From Caldisphaera lagunensis DSM 15908 (lineage in GTDB: Archaea > Thermoproteota > Thermoprotei_A > Sulfolobales > Acidilobaceae), in assembly GCF_000317795.1 (NCBI RefSeq), contig NC_019791.1, positions 744,001 through 808,000 on the forward strand: 64,000 bases of DNA. Direction: 5' to 3'. The notes beneath the pieces were generated by a model that saw nothing but the letters and a program-made list of their open reading frames with translations, searched no databases and was not told where the DNA came from. A program made the translations under genes and the position numbers. Shown one piece after another: positions 36,325 through 45,168 of the stretch (position 1 is its first letter; each line of letters starts with the position of its first letter).

Positions 36325-37218
36325 TTCAACAAATTCCACTTCATCTTCATAAATAATTATTGAACCTGCTCTTCCTAGATGATACCTACTTGAAAAAACT
36401 GTGATAACACTACCATATAATTGATCTTTATAGAATTTTTCATTATTTTTTATTTTGCTAATAAAATCCCCATCGTTTTTCCATATATGAAATCCATCAA
36501 CTGTTTCATGACCTCTAATTATTAGGTTTACATTATTTTCTTCCATAAATTTCTTCCACGCTTTTTTACCATAATAGTAAACTCCATCACCTCTCATATA
36601 ATTTGGCTCAAACCAATCTATAGAACCGTCAGGATCATTCCATGCCATTTGTAATATTACATTATCTTTGAATTCTAAATATTCTTCTTTTCCTTTAATA
36701 TTATTGAGGTGTTGGAAGTAATTAATTAAATTTATTTGATCTTCCTTATTTTTGCAGTCAATGCATGGTACTCCTCCATGTACAAAAAAGACATCATTAA
36801 TTATAATTGATATAGGCAAATTAGAATAAAATTGATTAATTATATCTAAACCTTCTCTGCCAATTTTTGATAGCAATTCTTCATAAAATCCATAATACAT
36901 ATTCATATCGAGGCTTTCATGATTTCCTCTAAGCAATACTATTTTATCATTAAAATCTACCAATAAGTTAAAGATTTCATTCAAAACTTCTACACCCATA
37001 TGACCTCTATCGACATAATCTCCTAGGAACACTAATTTATTTGCTGATACCTCTTCAGCAATTTTCTTAAATCTATCAAGGCTATCTAAAAAGCCATGAA
37101 TGTCTCCTATTATTGCTAAAGGATATTTGCTTTCTATTTTCTCGAAAATTGGTCTTTTTTCTAAAATATTAATTGTTTTAAAGAGATTTTGTAAAAATTC
37201 TTTTCTATTTACATTCAT
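36319..37218 (-). CDS. PPP-family serine/threonine protein phosphatase
   Basis: The 299-residue protein has the three PPP signatures: GDIHGFLDSL (about 38-47), GDYVDRGHMG (about 66-75) and LLRGNHESLD (about 97-106), plus FVHGG and IIRGHETVDG. These bind two metals at the catalytic site. Crenarchaeal homologues are PP1/PP2A-like enzymes that remove phosphate from Ser/Thr, and the atypical kinase at 41397 could be a counterpart, though this is only inferred. Confidence 0.88.
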   Translation of the reverse strand: MNVNRKEFLQNLFKTINILEKRPIFEKIESKYPLAIIGDIHGFLDSLDRFKKIAEEVSANKLVFLGDYVDRGHMGVEVLNEIFNLLVDFNDKIVLLRGNHESLDMNMYYGFYEELLSKIGREGLDIINQFYSNLPISIIINDVFFVHGGVPCIDCKNKEDQINLINYFQHLNNIKGKEEYLEFKDNVILQMAWNDPDGSIDWFEPNYMRGDGVYYYGKKAWKKFMEENNVNLIIRGHETVDGFHIWKNDGDFISKIKNNEKFYKDQLYGSVITVFSSRYHLGRAGSIIIYEDEVEFVEL

Positions 37219-37366
37219 ATTTACACCTTTTTTAATTTTAAAGACGAAAAGTTTTTAATATAAATGATAAGTTGCAAATATTTCAATTTTAAAGACTAAA
37301 AATAATGAGATTTAGAATTTTTAGACCTATGTATTTAATTCTAAATGGGAAGGAATTAGATAGAAA

Positions 37367-38548
37367 TTGGTGGCAAATTTGGCAAAGATTAAAGAATTGG
37401 ATAGTTTGATTAGCGATAGAGTTGAATTTAACATAATTATTGATAAAATAAAAGAGCTCTTAAGGAGCGGAACCCAAAAAGAAGCAATTTTAATAAAAGG
37501 AAATAAGGTTATTAAAAATCAAGAAATTTATTGGGCGTTAAAATATTTGGGCACAAAATATGCAGCAGTTTCTGAAAATGAGGAAAATGTTAATGTTTCA
37601 TTAGATTTTTTAGCTCTCTATGATGAAATATCCGATCCAGGAATTAGAGTATATAATAATGCAATAGAATTGATAGAAAAGGATAAGCCTACTCCATTAG
37701 TAAAGTTAAATGGAATAATAAATGATGAAAAAATAAAAATTTGGGGAAAACTAGAATGGTATAATCCGTTTAGTCTCAGCATAAAGGATAGGACTGCATG
37801 GTACATAATTTTTAATAATTTAGATAAAATAAATAATAAAGAAAAGATTATAGAAGCAACATCAGCAAATACCGGGATTTCATTATCTGCTATATCATCG
37901 ATTTTAGGCAAAAAAACTAAAATTTTAATGCCCAATAGTTCTCCTGAATATGCTGATAAGATGTTAAAGATTTATGGATCTGAAGTAGTGAGGGAAGGAA
38001 ATAGTACAAATGATTTGATAGAAAAAGTTAAAAAAATCGCTCAGGAAGAGAACGCGTTTGTCCCCGATCAATTTTCAAATATATTTAATGTTTTAGTTCA
38101 TTTAAGGTATACTGCTAAAGAATTAGATTATCAAGCCATCTATGGGAAACTAAGGCTAAAAGGCATTTTCGCATCAATGGGAACCGGAGGTCATATTGCT
38201 GGCATATTATTATATTTCCATAATAAATATAATGGAATAAAAGTATTTGGTGTACAACCAATGGAAAATGGATCAATTCCGGGCATCAAAAAGCAAGATT
38301 TTAATAAATGGTGGAGCATAAGTGAATTACCAGATAAAGTATTTTCAGTTAGCTTTGATGAGGCTGTAGAAATGATTGTTAAGACTGCAAGAAATAATGG
38401 AATAATTCCAGGTATTAGTGGAGGGGCAGTTTTAGCTGGATTTAAAAAAGCTTATGAGCAAGGGATTTTGGAAGAAGGAGATTATTCATGTATTATACCT
38501 GATAATGGTATTAAATATCTTGATGATATTTATGAGGAACTTTCTTAA
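37367..38548 (+). CDS. cysO: O-phosphoserine sulfhydrylase (cysteine synthase)
   Basis: The 393-residue PLP enzyme matches the Aeropyrum OPSS in length and in having an extra N-terminal domain of about 100 residues before the cysteine-synthase fold. K140 in FSLSIKDRTAW is the PLP lysine; SANTGISLSA, GTGGHIAGIL and SGGAVLAG are cofactor and phosphate loops. It makes cysteine from O-phosphoserine or O-acetylserine and sulfide. The start is TTG or the GTG next to it. Confidence 0.87.
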   Translation: MVANLAKIKELDSLISDRVEFNIIIDKIKELLRSGTQKEAILIKGNKVIKNQEIYWALKYLGTKYAAVSENEENVNVSLDFLALYDEISDPGIRVYNNAIELIEKDKPTPLVKLNGIINDEKIKIWGKLEWYNPFSLSIKDRTAWYIIFNNLDKINNKEKIIEATSANTGISLSAISSILGKKTKILMPNSSPEYADKMLKIYGSEVVREGNSTNDLIEKVKKIAQEENAFVPDQFSNIFNVLVHLRYTAKELDYQAIYGKLRLKGIFASMGTGGHIAGILLYFHNKYNGIKVFGVQPMENGSIPGIKKQDFNKWWSISELPDKVFSVSFDEAVEMIVKTARNNGIIPGISGGAVLAGFKKAYEQGILEEGDYSCIIPDNGIKYLDDIYEELS

Positions 38549-38681
38549 AAATTGATTAGAAGATGATGGATTTGTGAATTCATTCCTGATCTATATGTAG
38601 AGTAAATTTATTTTTAACGATTTGTTCTCTATATAGGAAATACTTAAAAACTCTCCACCGATTTAGTAATAAGGGATTAAA

Positions 38682-40109
38682 ATGAATAGCAGGAGAGATG
38701 TATTGCTAAATAACATAAGGCAAAGGTTATCTTATTATAGAAATTTGGGTGCAGATCCATTATCTTTAGCAACAGGTTGTGCAGTTAAAGTTGATTTATT
38801 GAAAGTAGTATATCCAGCTATGGAAAAAATAAGACCATATTTGTTATCAAAAAATTTAAGGATTGCCGAGAGGGAAGATGCTGATATATTTTATGCTGAT
38901 CCTGAATCTGTAGAAATAAAAAGGAAAGTTCTGCCATTAGGAGAAAATGTAGATATTGATTACAAATTTGACAAAGAAATAAGAGCAATTATATTAATAC
39001 AAGTATATCAGCTATCAGCAAATGAGCCGGAAAAATTCATTAAAAAAGTTTTACCAGCTTATGAAAGCATCTGTAATTGTGCTCCATTAATAAATCTAGG
39101 AAAGGGGCATTCCATTGTAACTCCTTTCAGAGAAGACGAATTCATGTTAGCAGATTTAATTTCATATGATAAAGGTGATAAGCTGGTAGCAGCTAATAAT
39201 GATACGATGCATATAATAGATCCTACAAGCCTGCCATCAGATTATAGACAAGTATCAGGTTCTCTATCTAATTCTTTAAACGATTTATTTGTAGTTGGAG
39301 CATATAATAATTTAAAGATTGCTCCAGTTTTGAACGCTCCTTCAGATGAGCTTAGAGAGGAATTATACAAAAATGCTAAGAGATTTGCCAATGAAGTTGG
39401 GGCAAAATTACTTGATATAGAGCAACCTAAAAGGGGAAGGCTTTTGCTTGGAGCAACTGTCTTATCTTCTAGCAATAAAAAACCCCCAACATTCCATGAT
39501 AAGGCTGATAAAGGAATGAAAATTATAACAACAAGACCATTGGGAGAGCTATCACCTATAACGACTTATTTATCAACAGCTATAGATGAGAGCATAATAG
39601 ATGAATTAGAGAATAAAGGAATTGATATAGACCAATTAGAAAAAATTAAGGAGAAGGCAGTTAATATAATATCTTCACCAAATAAAGCCATGGCTGAAGT
39701 GATAGCAAAGTATTTACCTGATCTAAATGAAGAATTTTCCAAAGAAAAACACATAGTATCAGCTACTGATGTAACTGGGCCTGGGATTTTAGTTGTATGG
39801 GAACAATCAAAATTAACTAACACTCATATAAAATTGTTTGATTTTCCATTACTTTTCCCTGAAATATCAGAATTCGCTACTGAAAACTTTTTGATGCCAA
39901 ATGCAACAGCCGGTACCAATGGGGGTTTCATAATTATAGCCCCAGAGGAGATACACGAAGATTTGATTAAAGATTTAAAATATAAAGGTTACGATCCATA
40001 CATTATAGGAGAAATTGTTGAAAAGGGAAAACAACAGGTTGATGCGCCGAAGAAAATAAAGAAATACATCTTAGATCAAGAAATTATAGATAAATTTAAT
40101 TTATATTGA
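38682..40109 (+). CDS. SelD/AIR-synthase-related protein (selenophosphate synthetase-like)
   Basis: At 475 residues this is longer than SelD. SLATGCAVKVDLL has C33 and K36 in the C-x-x-K spacing of the SelD active site (GCGCK in E. coli). DISYDKGD/AANNDTMHI and TDVTGPGILVV provide AIR-synthase-type ATP and metal residues, and the end FLMPNATAGTNGGFIII...YIIGEIVEKGK is the standard SelD C-terminus. Selenophosphate or a thiophosphate product is possible; no selenocysteine system is visible here. It is followed after 9 bp by acylphosphatase and then a TusA-type gene. Confidence 0.78.
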   Translation: MNSRRDVLLNNIRQRLSYYRNLGADPLSLATGCAVKVDLLKVVYPAMEKIRPYLLSKNLRIAEREDADIFYADPESVEIKRKVLPLGENVDIDYKFDKEIRAIILIQVYQLSANEPEKFIKKVLPAYESICNCAPLINLGKGHSIVTPFREDEFMLADLISYDKGDKLVAANNDTMHIIDPTSLPSDYRQVSGSLSNSLNDLFVVGAYNNLKIAPVLNAPSDELREELYKNAKRFANEVGAKLLDIEQPKRGRLLLGATVLSSSNKKPPTFHDKADKGMKIITTRPLGELSPITTYLSTAIDESIIDELENKGIDIDQLEKIKEKAVNIISSPNKAMAEVIAKYLPDLNEEFSKEKHIVSATDVTGPGILVVWEQSKLTNTHIKLFDFPLLFPEISEFATENFLMPNATAGTNGGFIIIAPEEIHEDLIKDLKYKGYDPYIIGEIVEKGKQQVDAPKKIKKYILDQEIIDKFNLY

Positions 40110-40118
40110 GGTGGTTTA

Positions 40119-40382
40119 ATGGAAATTTGCCTAAAGATATTAGTAAATGGTCATGTTCAAGGTGTTGGATTTAGACATTTTATATGGTCAAATGCTAAAA
40201 AACTGAATTTAAAAGGATATGCAAAAAATCTTCCTGATGGTAGAGTTGAGGTTGTAGCAAGCGGCTTAAATGATTCGATAAATAAGCTCATAGATATAAT
40301 AAAAAATAGTTATTTTGACATAGAAGATATAAAAGTAGAGCAATTATATAACTGCTCTTTTGATGATTTTAGAAAATTTTAG
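40119..40382 (+). CDS. acyP: acylphosphatase
   Basis: The 87-residue protein has GHVQGVGFRHFIW with the catalytic arginine and GYAKNLPDGRVEVVASG with the catalytic asparagine, and is normal length for the family. It hydrolyses acyl phosphates. GAGGTGG precedes the ATG. It lies 9 bp after the SelD-like gene and 10 bp before the TusA-like gene, so all three are probably one transcript. Confidence 0.92.
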   Translation: MEICLKILVNGHVQGVGFRHFIWSNAKKLNLKGYAKNLPDGRVEVVASGLNDSINKLIDIIKNSYFDIEDIKVEQLYNCSFDDFRKF

Positions 40383-40392
40383 GGTGAGATTT

Positions 40393-40638
40393 ATGAGAAG
40401 TATTGATTTGAGGAACCTTGATTGTCCTGAACCCATGTTTCTTGCATATAGAGAGTTTGGAAAAATGGGTCAAGGAGAAGAAGTAGAATTTATAATGGAT
40501 AATGAGGTATGTGCTTATAATTCATATAAACTAATTAAAAATACTGGCAATGCTTTGGTAACAATTATGACTGATTACAATGGTTTATATAAATTGCATG
40601 TTATTAAAATTAAGGATTTTAGGACGAGCATTTTATAA
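40393..40638 (+). CDS. TusA/SirA-family sulfur carrier
   Basis: The 81-residue protein starts SIDLRNLDCPEPMFLAYREF, the TusA signature with the reactive cysteine in CPEP (CPxP), followed by the beta strand EVEFIMDNEVC. TusA proteins carry persulfide sulfur to acceptors, and YedF-type members often sit next to selD. The ATG at 40393 is chosen because GGGTGAG precedes it. It overlaps the convergent HIT gene by 6 bp. Confidence 0.88.
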   Translation: MRSIDLRNLDCPEPMFLAYREFGKMGQGEEVEFIMDNEVCAYNSYKLIKNTGNALVTIMTDYNGLYKLHVIKIKDFRTSIL

Positions 40639-41067
40639 TTGTTTCAGATAATCCTTAACTACATCGATGTGATTTGATAGCATGTTAATTACTTCATTAG
40701 CCTCCTTCTCATTTAATTGATGACGTCCGCTTTTTTTAAATCCGTCTTGATCCCATCTTGGTATTACATGAACATGAAAATGAAAAATAACTTGACCAGC
40801 TGGAGATCCGCTATTGGTAACTACATTAACTCCAGGAGCATTTAGATTTACTCTATAAATTTTTGCAAATGCAGATGCAGTAACCCAAGCTTTTATCAGC
40901 GTTTTTACTGGCGTATCTTGGATCCCTTCATGATGTTCTTTGGGGATAACTAATAAATGGCCTTTCGATATGGGGTTTATATCGAGTATTGTCATTATAT
41001 CATCATCTTCATAAATTATATAAGCGGGTTTTTCTTTCTTTGAAATTTCGCAAAATACGCATCCCAT
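40633..41067 (-). CDS. HIT-family nucleotide hydrolase
   Basis: The 144-residue protein begins MGCVFCEISKKEKPAYIIYEDDD (two zinc-type cysteines) and contains the histidine triad HFHVHVIPRW near 97-106, typical of the HINT/FHIT branch. Members hydrolyse AMP-linked substrates. The start at 41067 follows GGTGG at normal spacing; the longer frame upstream to 41259 has no family match and overlaps the next gene. Confidence 0.88.
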   Translation of the reverse strand: MGCVFCEISKKEKPAYIIYEDDDIMTILDINPISKGHLLVIPKEHHEGIQDTPVKTLIKAWVTASAFAKIYRVNLNAPGVNVVTNSGSPAGQVIFHFHVHVIPRWDQDGFKKSGRHQLNEKEANEVINMLSNHIDVVKDYLKQL

Positions 41068-41136
41068 TTTTCCACCGAGATTAAATATAATGATCAAATA
41101 TATTAATCTAGTTAGTTTATTAGATATTGGTGTAAA

Positions 41137-41397
41137 ATGGCTAAAAAAAGAAGTAAAATAAAAGACATAATAAGCAAAGCAATATATTCTGATAAAAAAG
41201 AAACATATACTATTACGTACATAGATAGAACTAATGATTATGGGATTAGATTGCTGCAAATAACAACCGATGAGGTCTTTGCTGTTAGCAATTGGGCAAT
41301 AACATTAAATGATAATGAAACAGTTATTCCAATACATAGAATAGTTGAAATTAAAGATAATGATGGTAAAATTTTATGGAAAAAAGGTGTTAAATAA
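41137..41397 (+). CDS. DUF504 (UPF0248) protein
   Basis: The 86-residue protein matches UPF0248: KIKDIISKAIYS, YTITYIDRTNDYG, VIPIHRIVEIKDNDGKILWKK. The iPxHRI segment is the family hallmark. Function is not established, though the family is linked to RNA-related contexts. Its stop TAA shares its last base with the ATG of the kinase-like gene (TAATG), so translation is probably coupled. Confidence 0.85.
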   Translation: MAKKRSKIKDIISKAIYSDKKETYTITYIDRTNDYGIRLLQITTDEVFAVSNWAITLNDNETVIPIHRIVEIKDNDGKILWKKGVK

Positions 41398-42755
41398 TGG
41401 AAGGCGAAATAAAGGGAATTAATTACAAAATAAAAATTGTTAATGGTTTTAAATTACCAACATTTGAGAATAATACTCTAGTCGTTGGTGATTTGATATT
41501 TTCTGCTGATGTAAAGTTAAGTACGTTGGGTGATGTTGTTTCAGGTCTTTTAATACCACCTGTTGAATATGATGATACCATAAAAAGTCTAGTTGAATAT
41601 TATAAGTTAAGGGTAACAATTGAACAGGCATATGAAATTTCGCAAAGATATGGAGAATTGGCAAATAAAATTAGAATTCCTATAGAGTTTATACCATTAT
41701 CTAGAATGCAACCTTTAAGAAATATTTATTCATGTATATTTAATGATGTAATAGATAAAATAGGTGTAGAAGGTTTAAGGAAGGAATATGAAGACTATAT
41801 AAAAAATATAGGTAGTAATGTAAATGGAAATATAAACTTAAATTTTGACCTGCTAAATATAAGCACTAATAAAATTATGGGAAATATAGGAAAAAATGTT
41901 ATACTAGGATTTTTAACTATGTATTCTGGGAATAATTTTAGTATCGGAAAAACATGCAAACCAAACGAATTAATAGAAAATCCTTATTCTTTATTGTCTC
42001 TCCCTGAAGGTAGTATATTAAATTCATGTAATGATTTAGATAATTATATAAAAAATATTTTAGGGTATAATTATTCCTGTAAAAGGCCTGGTCTTTTGTT
42101 TTCTAGTCAAATTTGTGAAAACGATAAAAATAAGGTTGTAATTAAGGAATACATGTATGGTACATTAAAATGGTTCATGGCTGGAGCAGTTTCTGCTTCC
42201 ATATTTCCATTTAAAGAGACACCATTAGCAAGGCTAGGAAATGAATATAATTCTCTTATAGATTTAAGGAAGATTGTTAATACTCCAAAGATATTATCCA
42301 TATGCATTGATAAATATGAATATAAAATGATGAGGGAATTCATTAAAGGCGAAGTAGTGTTGAAGAGCAAGAATCCATATGTATGGAGTGATTTAGGTAG
42401 CACATTAGCTTTAATACATAATAATAATAGAACTCTAGGAGACTCAAATCCAGGAAATTTTGTTGTAACAGATGAAGATAAAATGACTCTAATTGATGCT
42501 GAACAAGTTAGCAATTATACTCCTAAAAAAGCTGCTTGGGATATTGCTGTATTTTATGCATATGCAAGAACTTTCCAGGCAAACTCAAGGCTTGTTAGGG
42601 AAGCTTTAGGATCTTATGTAAACTCTAGACCAAAAGATGAATGGAAAAAGGTATTAAATTATATTAAAGGACCTCATTTAACTATGTTGATGACTCCTTT
42701 ACCCAATCTTCTAACAGAATTGAGACTAACATTAAGGGAATTAGATAATGACTGA
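41397..42755 (+). CDS. atypical protein-kinase-like protein (RIO/Bud32-type core)
   Basis: At 452 residues this has an N-terminal region of about 230 residues with no known family, then a kinase-like core: K250 in KVVIKEYM (VAIK-type lysine), E283 as possible helix C Glu, catalytic loop TLGDSNPGNF with D349 and N354, and D367 in LIDAEQ replacing DFG. That loop is the form found in RIO/Bud32 and aminoglycoside-phosphotransferase-like kinases. Substrate is unknown. It is coupled to a DUF504 gene and overlaps the regulator at 42741 by 15 bp. Confidence 0.72.
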   Translation: MEGEIKGINYKIKIVNGFKLPTFENNTLVVGDLIFSADVKLSTLGDVVSGLLIPPVEYDDTIKSLVEYYKLRVTIEQAYEISQRYGELANKIRIPIEFIPLSRMQPLRNIYSCIFNDVIDKIGVEGLRKEYEDYIKNIGSNVNGNINLNFDLLNISTNKIMGNIGKNVILGFLTMYSGNNFSIGKTCKPNELIENPYSLLSLPEGSILNSCNDLDNYIKNILGYNYSCKRPGLLFSSQICENDKNKVVIKEYMYGTLKWFMAGAVSASIFPFKETPLARLGNEYNSLIDLRKIVNTPKILSICIDKYEYKMMREFIKGEVVLKSKNPYVWSDLGSTLALIHNNNRTLGDSNPGNFVVTDEDKMTLIDAEQVSNYTPKKAAWDIAVFYAYARTFQANSRLVREALGSYVNSRPKDEWKKVLNYIKGPHLTMLMTPLPNLLTELRLTLRELDND

Positions 42756-43691
42756 TTGCTCAATTACATTATATGGTAGGACAACGTTTCTAATATTTGA
42801 TAGGTTTTTCTTAAGATAATTTTTATCAGGTTCCTCGAAAAAAGTGTAGTTTTTAACTGATTGTTTAACTAAATCCAATGGCATCCCAATTAAATTTGCA
42901 TATCCATCAAGATTTGTCATTTTAAATGTACTTATCGTTTTTGAAAATATTTTTGTTATTTTTTCGTATTTTTCACTTAAGGATGCATTTGCTCCTAATA
43001 AACAACAAGTATCTAATTCACATGAAATAGTCTTTATGTTATTTCTAGATGCTATAGATAAATAAGGTTCCCAAAGAACTCCATATCTAACGTGCCCACT
43101 TACAACCTTATTTAATATTTCATCTCCACTATTACTATAAATTCTTGGTGTTTCTAATTTGTTTATTTCAGCGCATAATTCCATTGATGACATCATTGAT
43201 GTAGAATGACCTTCTTTTCCACTAGGATTCATTGCTATACCGCTACCCCCACCACTTCCTCCACCAATTATGTGAACCATACCTTTGCTAAGCCTATTTA
43301 TTGCGAGCAATGATATTGCAGGATTCATTGCTAATTGTATCTTACCAGTTGATAAGTCTACAGCTTCCTTAAAAGCATTATCATAAACTACAATGTTAAC
43401 ATGGTCAAAAATATCTCTTAATCCTTTTACAAAATTTAATATGTATGGATATTCACTGGCTCTAAGAATTCCAATGCTTATAACAGGGTTCTTTTGATCG
43501 TTGATTAAAATTATTGAAACCCCTCCTTGATTCTTTATATTTATAAGTCCATAATATTCAAGTTTTTTAATTCTTTTATATATCATACTTTTGCTATGCT
43601 TTACATTTCTCGCAAGCTCAGATAAAGTAATTGGCATATATTCTTTAATGTAGTTGTATAATTCGAAGTCGAATTCGTCTAGTTCTTCCAT
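42741..43691 (-). CDS. one-component regulator: HTH fused to periplasmic-binding-type domain
   Basis: Residues 8-55 form a MarR/ArsR-like winged helix (ITLSELARNVKHSKSMIYKRIKKLEYYGLI). From about 68 to 310 the sequence looks like the NMT1/ThiY-SsuA type substrate-binding domain, with GKIQLAMNPAISLL, a glycine-rich IIGGGSGGGSGIAM (141-154) and YGVLWEPYLSIA, typical ligand-site segments. No signal peptide is present, so it would sense a small molecule inside the cell. It is convergent with the kinase-like gene. Ligand unknown. Confidence 0.75.
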   Translation of the reverse strand: MEELDEFDFELYNYIKEYMPITLSELARNVKHSKSMIYKRIKKLEYYGLINIKNQGGVSIILINDQKNPVISIGILRASEYPYILNFVKGLRDIFDHVNIVVYDNAFKEAVDLSTGKIQLAMNPAISLLAINRLSKGMVHIIGGGSGGGSGIAMNPSGKEGHSTSMMSSMELCAEINKLETPRIYSNSGDEILNKVVSGHVRYGVLWEPYLSIASRNNIKTISCELDTCCLLGANASLSEKYEKITKIFSKTISTFKMTNLDGYANLIGMPLDLVKQSVKNYTFFEEPDKNYLKKNLSNIRNVVLPYNVIEQSVII

Positions 43692-43789
43692 TTTTCCACC
43701 TTAAAAAACAGTTGTATTCTAAGGCTAAAATTTTATATAGAAATCTAAATATTTATTTCTTGAAGATATGTTATAAAGAGGTGCAATAA

Positions 43790-44920
43790 ATGTCTGAAAA
43801 AAACGAGATAAAATTAGATCCATGGGGAAGGCCTGATATTAAAGATTATAGTAGGCTTTATGATTTATTTGGTATAAGACCATTTAACGAAGTAATAGAT
43901 AGAATGAAAAAAGATAACATAGAGTTGAGCCCATTTATTAAAAGAGGCATAATATTTGGCCATAGAGATTTTGATAGTAAAATATTGAAAGCAATTGAAA
44001 ATAAAGAAAAAGTTGCAGCTATGACCGGTTTTATGCCTAGCGGTAGATTCCACTTTGGACACATGATGACTGGGTTAGAATTAATTTATTTCCAAAAACT
44101 AGGTTTTAAAATATTTGTTGGTTTAGCAGATGCGGAGGCCTATGCAGTTAGGCATTTGCCTAGAAAGGATTTAATTAGAATTGGTATAGAAGAATATGTT
44201 GCAAATCTTATTGCATTGGGCCTAGATCCTAAAGAAACAGAATTCTATTTCCAAACTAATAGGAAAGGTTCTTATCATTCATTAATTCAACTATTTAGCT
44301 CTAAGATAACATTTAATGAATTAGAAGCAATTTATGGAGACATAACTCCAGGGAAAATTGTTTCAGCTTTAACGCAAGCTGCAGATATTTTGCATCCTCA
44401 ATTACCAGAATATGGTGAATATAAGCATGTAGTAGTTCCTGTTGGTGCTGACCAAGATCCACATCTAAGGTTAACAAGAGATTTGGCTGATAGATTTAAA
44501 GGGGACTTAGATCTGGAGCCGCCTGCTTCAATATATCATAGACTTATCAGGGGATTAGATGGAGGTAAAATGAGCAGTAGTAAACCAGATGTAACGATAT
44601 TCTTAACAGATCCAATAGATCAAGCAAAGAAGAAATTTATGTCATCATTAACCGGTGGTAGGAATACAGCTGAAGAACAAAGAAGATTGGGAGGAGAACC
44701 TGAGAAATGTCCTGTTTATGATCTATATTTATATCATTTAGTTCCGGATGATGTTGAATTAACTGATATATATAAAAGGTGTAAATCAGGATCAATGTTA
44801 TGTGGAGAATGTAAATTGTTTGGTTCAGCCCGTTTAGAAAAGTTTTTAACAGAACATCAAAAGAAACTAGAGAAGGCTAAGGATATCGCATGGTCTATCG
44901 TTGAAATTCCTAAGATTTAA
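43790..44920 (+). CDS. trpS: tryptophanyl-tRNA synthetase
   Basis: The 376-residue class I enzyme has HIGH-type PSGRFHFGHM (83-92), GLADAEAYAV, VPVGADQDPHLRLTRDLADR and the KMSKS motif GGKMSSSKPD near 257-266, as in archaeal/eukaryal TrpRS. It charges tRNA-Trp. AGAGGTGC precedes the ATG. A TnpB-element remnant follows immediately after the stop. Confidence 0.95.
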   Translation: MSEKNEIKLDPWGRPDIKDYSRLYDLFGIRPFNEVIDRMKKDNIELSPFIKRGIIFGHRDFDSKILKAIENKEKVAAMTGFMPSGRFHFGHMMTGLELIYFQKLGFKIFVGLADAEAYAVRHLPRKDLIRIGIEEYVANLIALGLDPKETEFYFQTNRKGSYHSLIQLFSSKITFNELEAIYGDITPGKIVSALTQAADILHPQLPEYGEYKHVVVPVGADQDPHLRLTRDLADRFKGDLDLEPPASIYHRLIRGLDGGKMSSSKPDVTIFLTDPIDQAKKKFMSSLTGGRNTAEEQRRLGGEPEKCPVYDLYLYHLVPDDVELTDIYKRCKSGSMLCGECKLFGSARLEKFLTEHQKKLEKAKDIAWSIVEIPKI

Positions 44921-44927
44921 GATTCTG

Positions 44928-45168
44928 ACATCCTTCCTACCCTAATGGGGGGCATTATCTCATCGATTCTTATTATACATGTAAAATTAGTGAAGAAAGT
45001 TGAGGAATGGTATATTTATCTCATCATTGAAAAAGTATTTTTCTAATTACAGGGACACCAATTGAGGGTATTTGAGAAAGAAATCCTGCAACAGTTTTAG
45101 CTGAAGATAAGCTATTAAAAGGTATCTTCTTTTCTGGTTCTAAGATAAAAAATGTGGGGGTAGTTTAC
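44928..45168 (+). mobile_element. short IS200/IS605-like remnant with both ends
   Basis: This fills the gap between trpS and the NikR-like gene. The left end reads GACATCCTTCCTACCCTAAT followed by GGGGGGC, resembling the GACATCCTCCCC left end of IS605-type elements; the right end is TGTGGGGGTAGTTTACTT (45153-45170). It is about 240 bp long with no coding capacity. The right-end TAGTTTAC contains the stop codon of the minus-strand NikR-like gene (45165-45167), so insertion may have reset the end of that gene. Confidence 0.5.

Noticed and set aside
38560-38625. second C/D-box sRNA (GATGATGG...CTGA)
   Set aside because: The C box has a mismatch, the first guide would be 16 nt, and there is no C'/second D box.
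41068-41259. 64-residue N-terminal extension of the HIT protein
   Set aside because: It overlaps the DUF504 gene on the other strand, and a standard HIT start with ribosome site exists at 41067.
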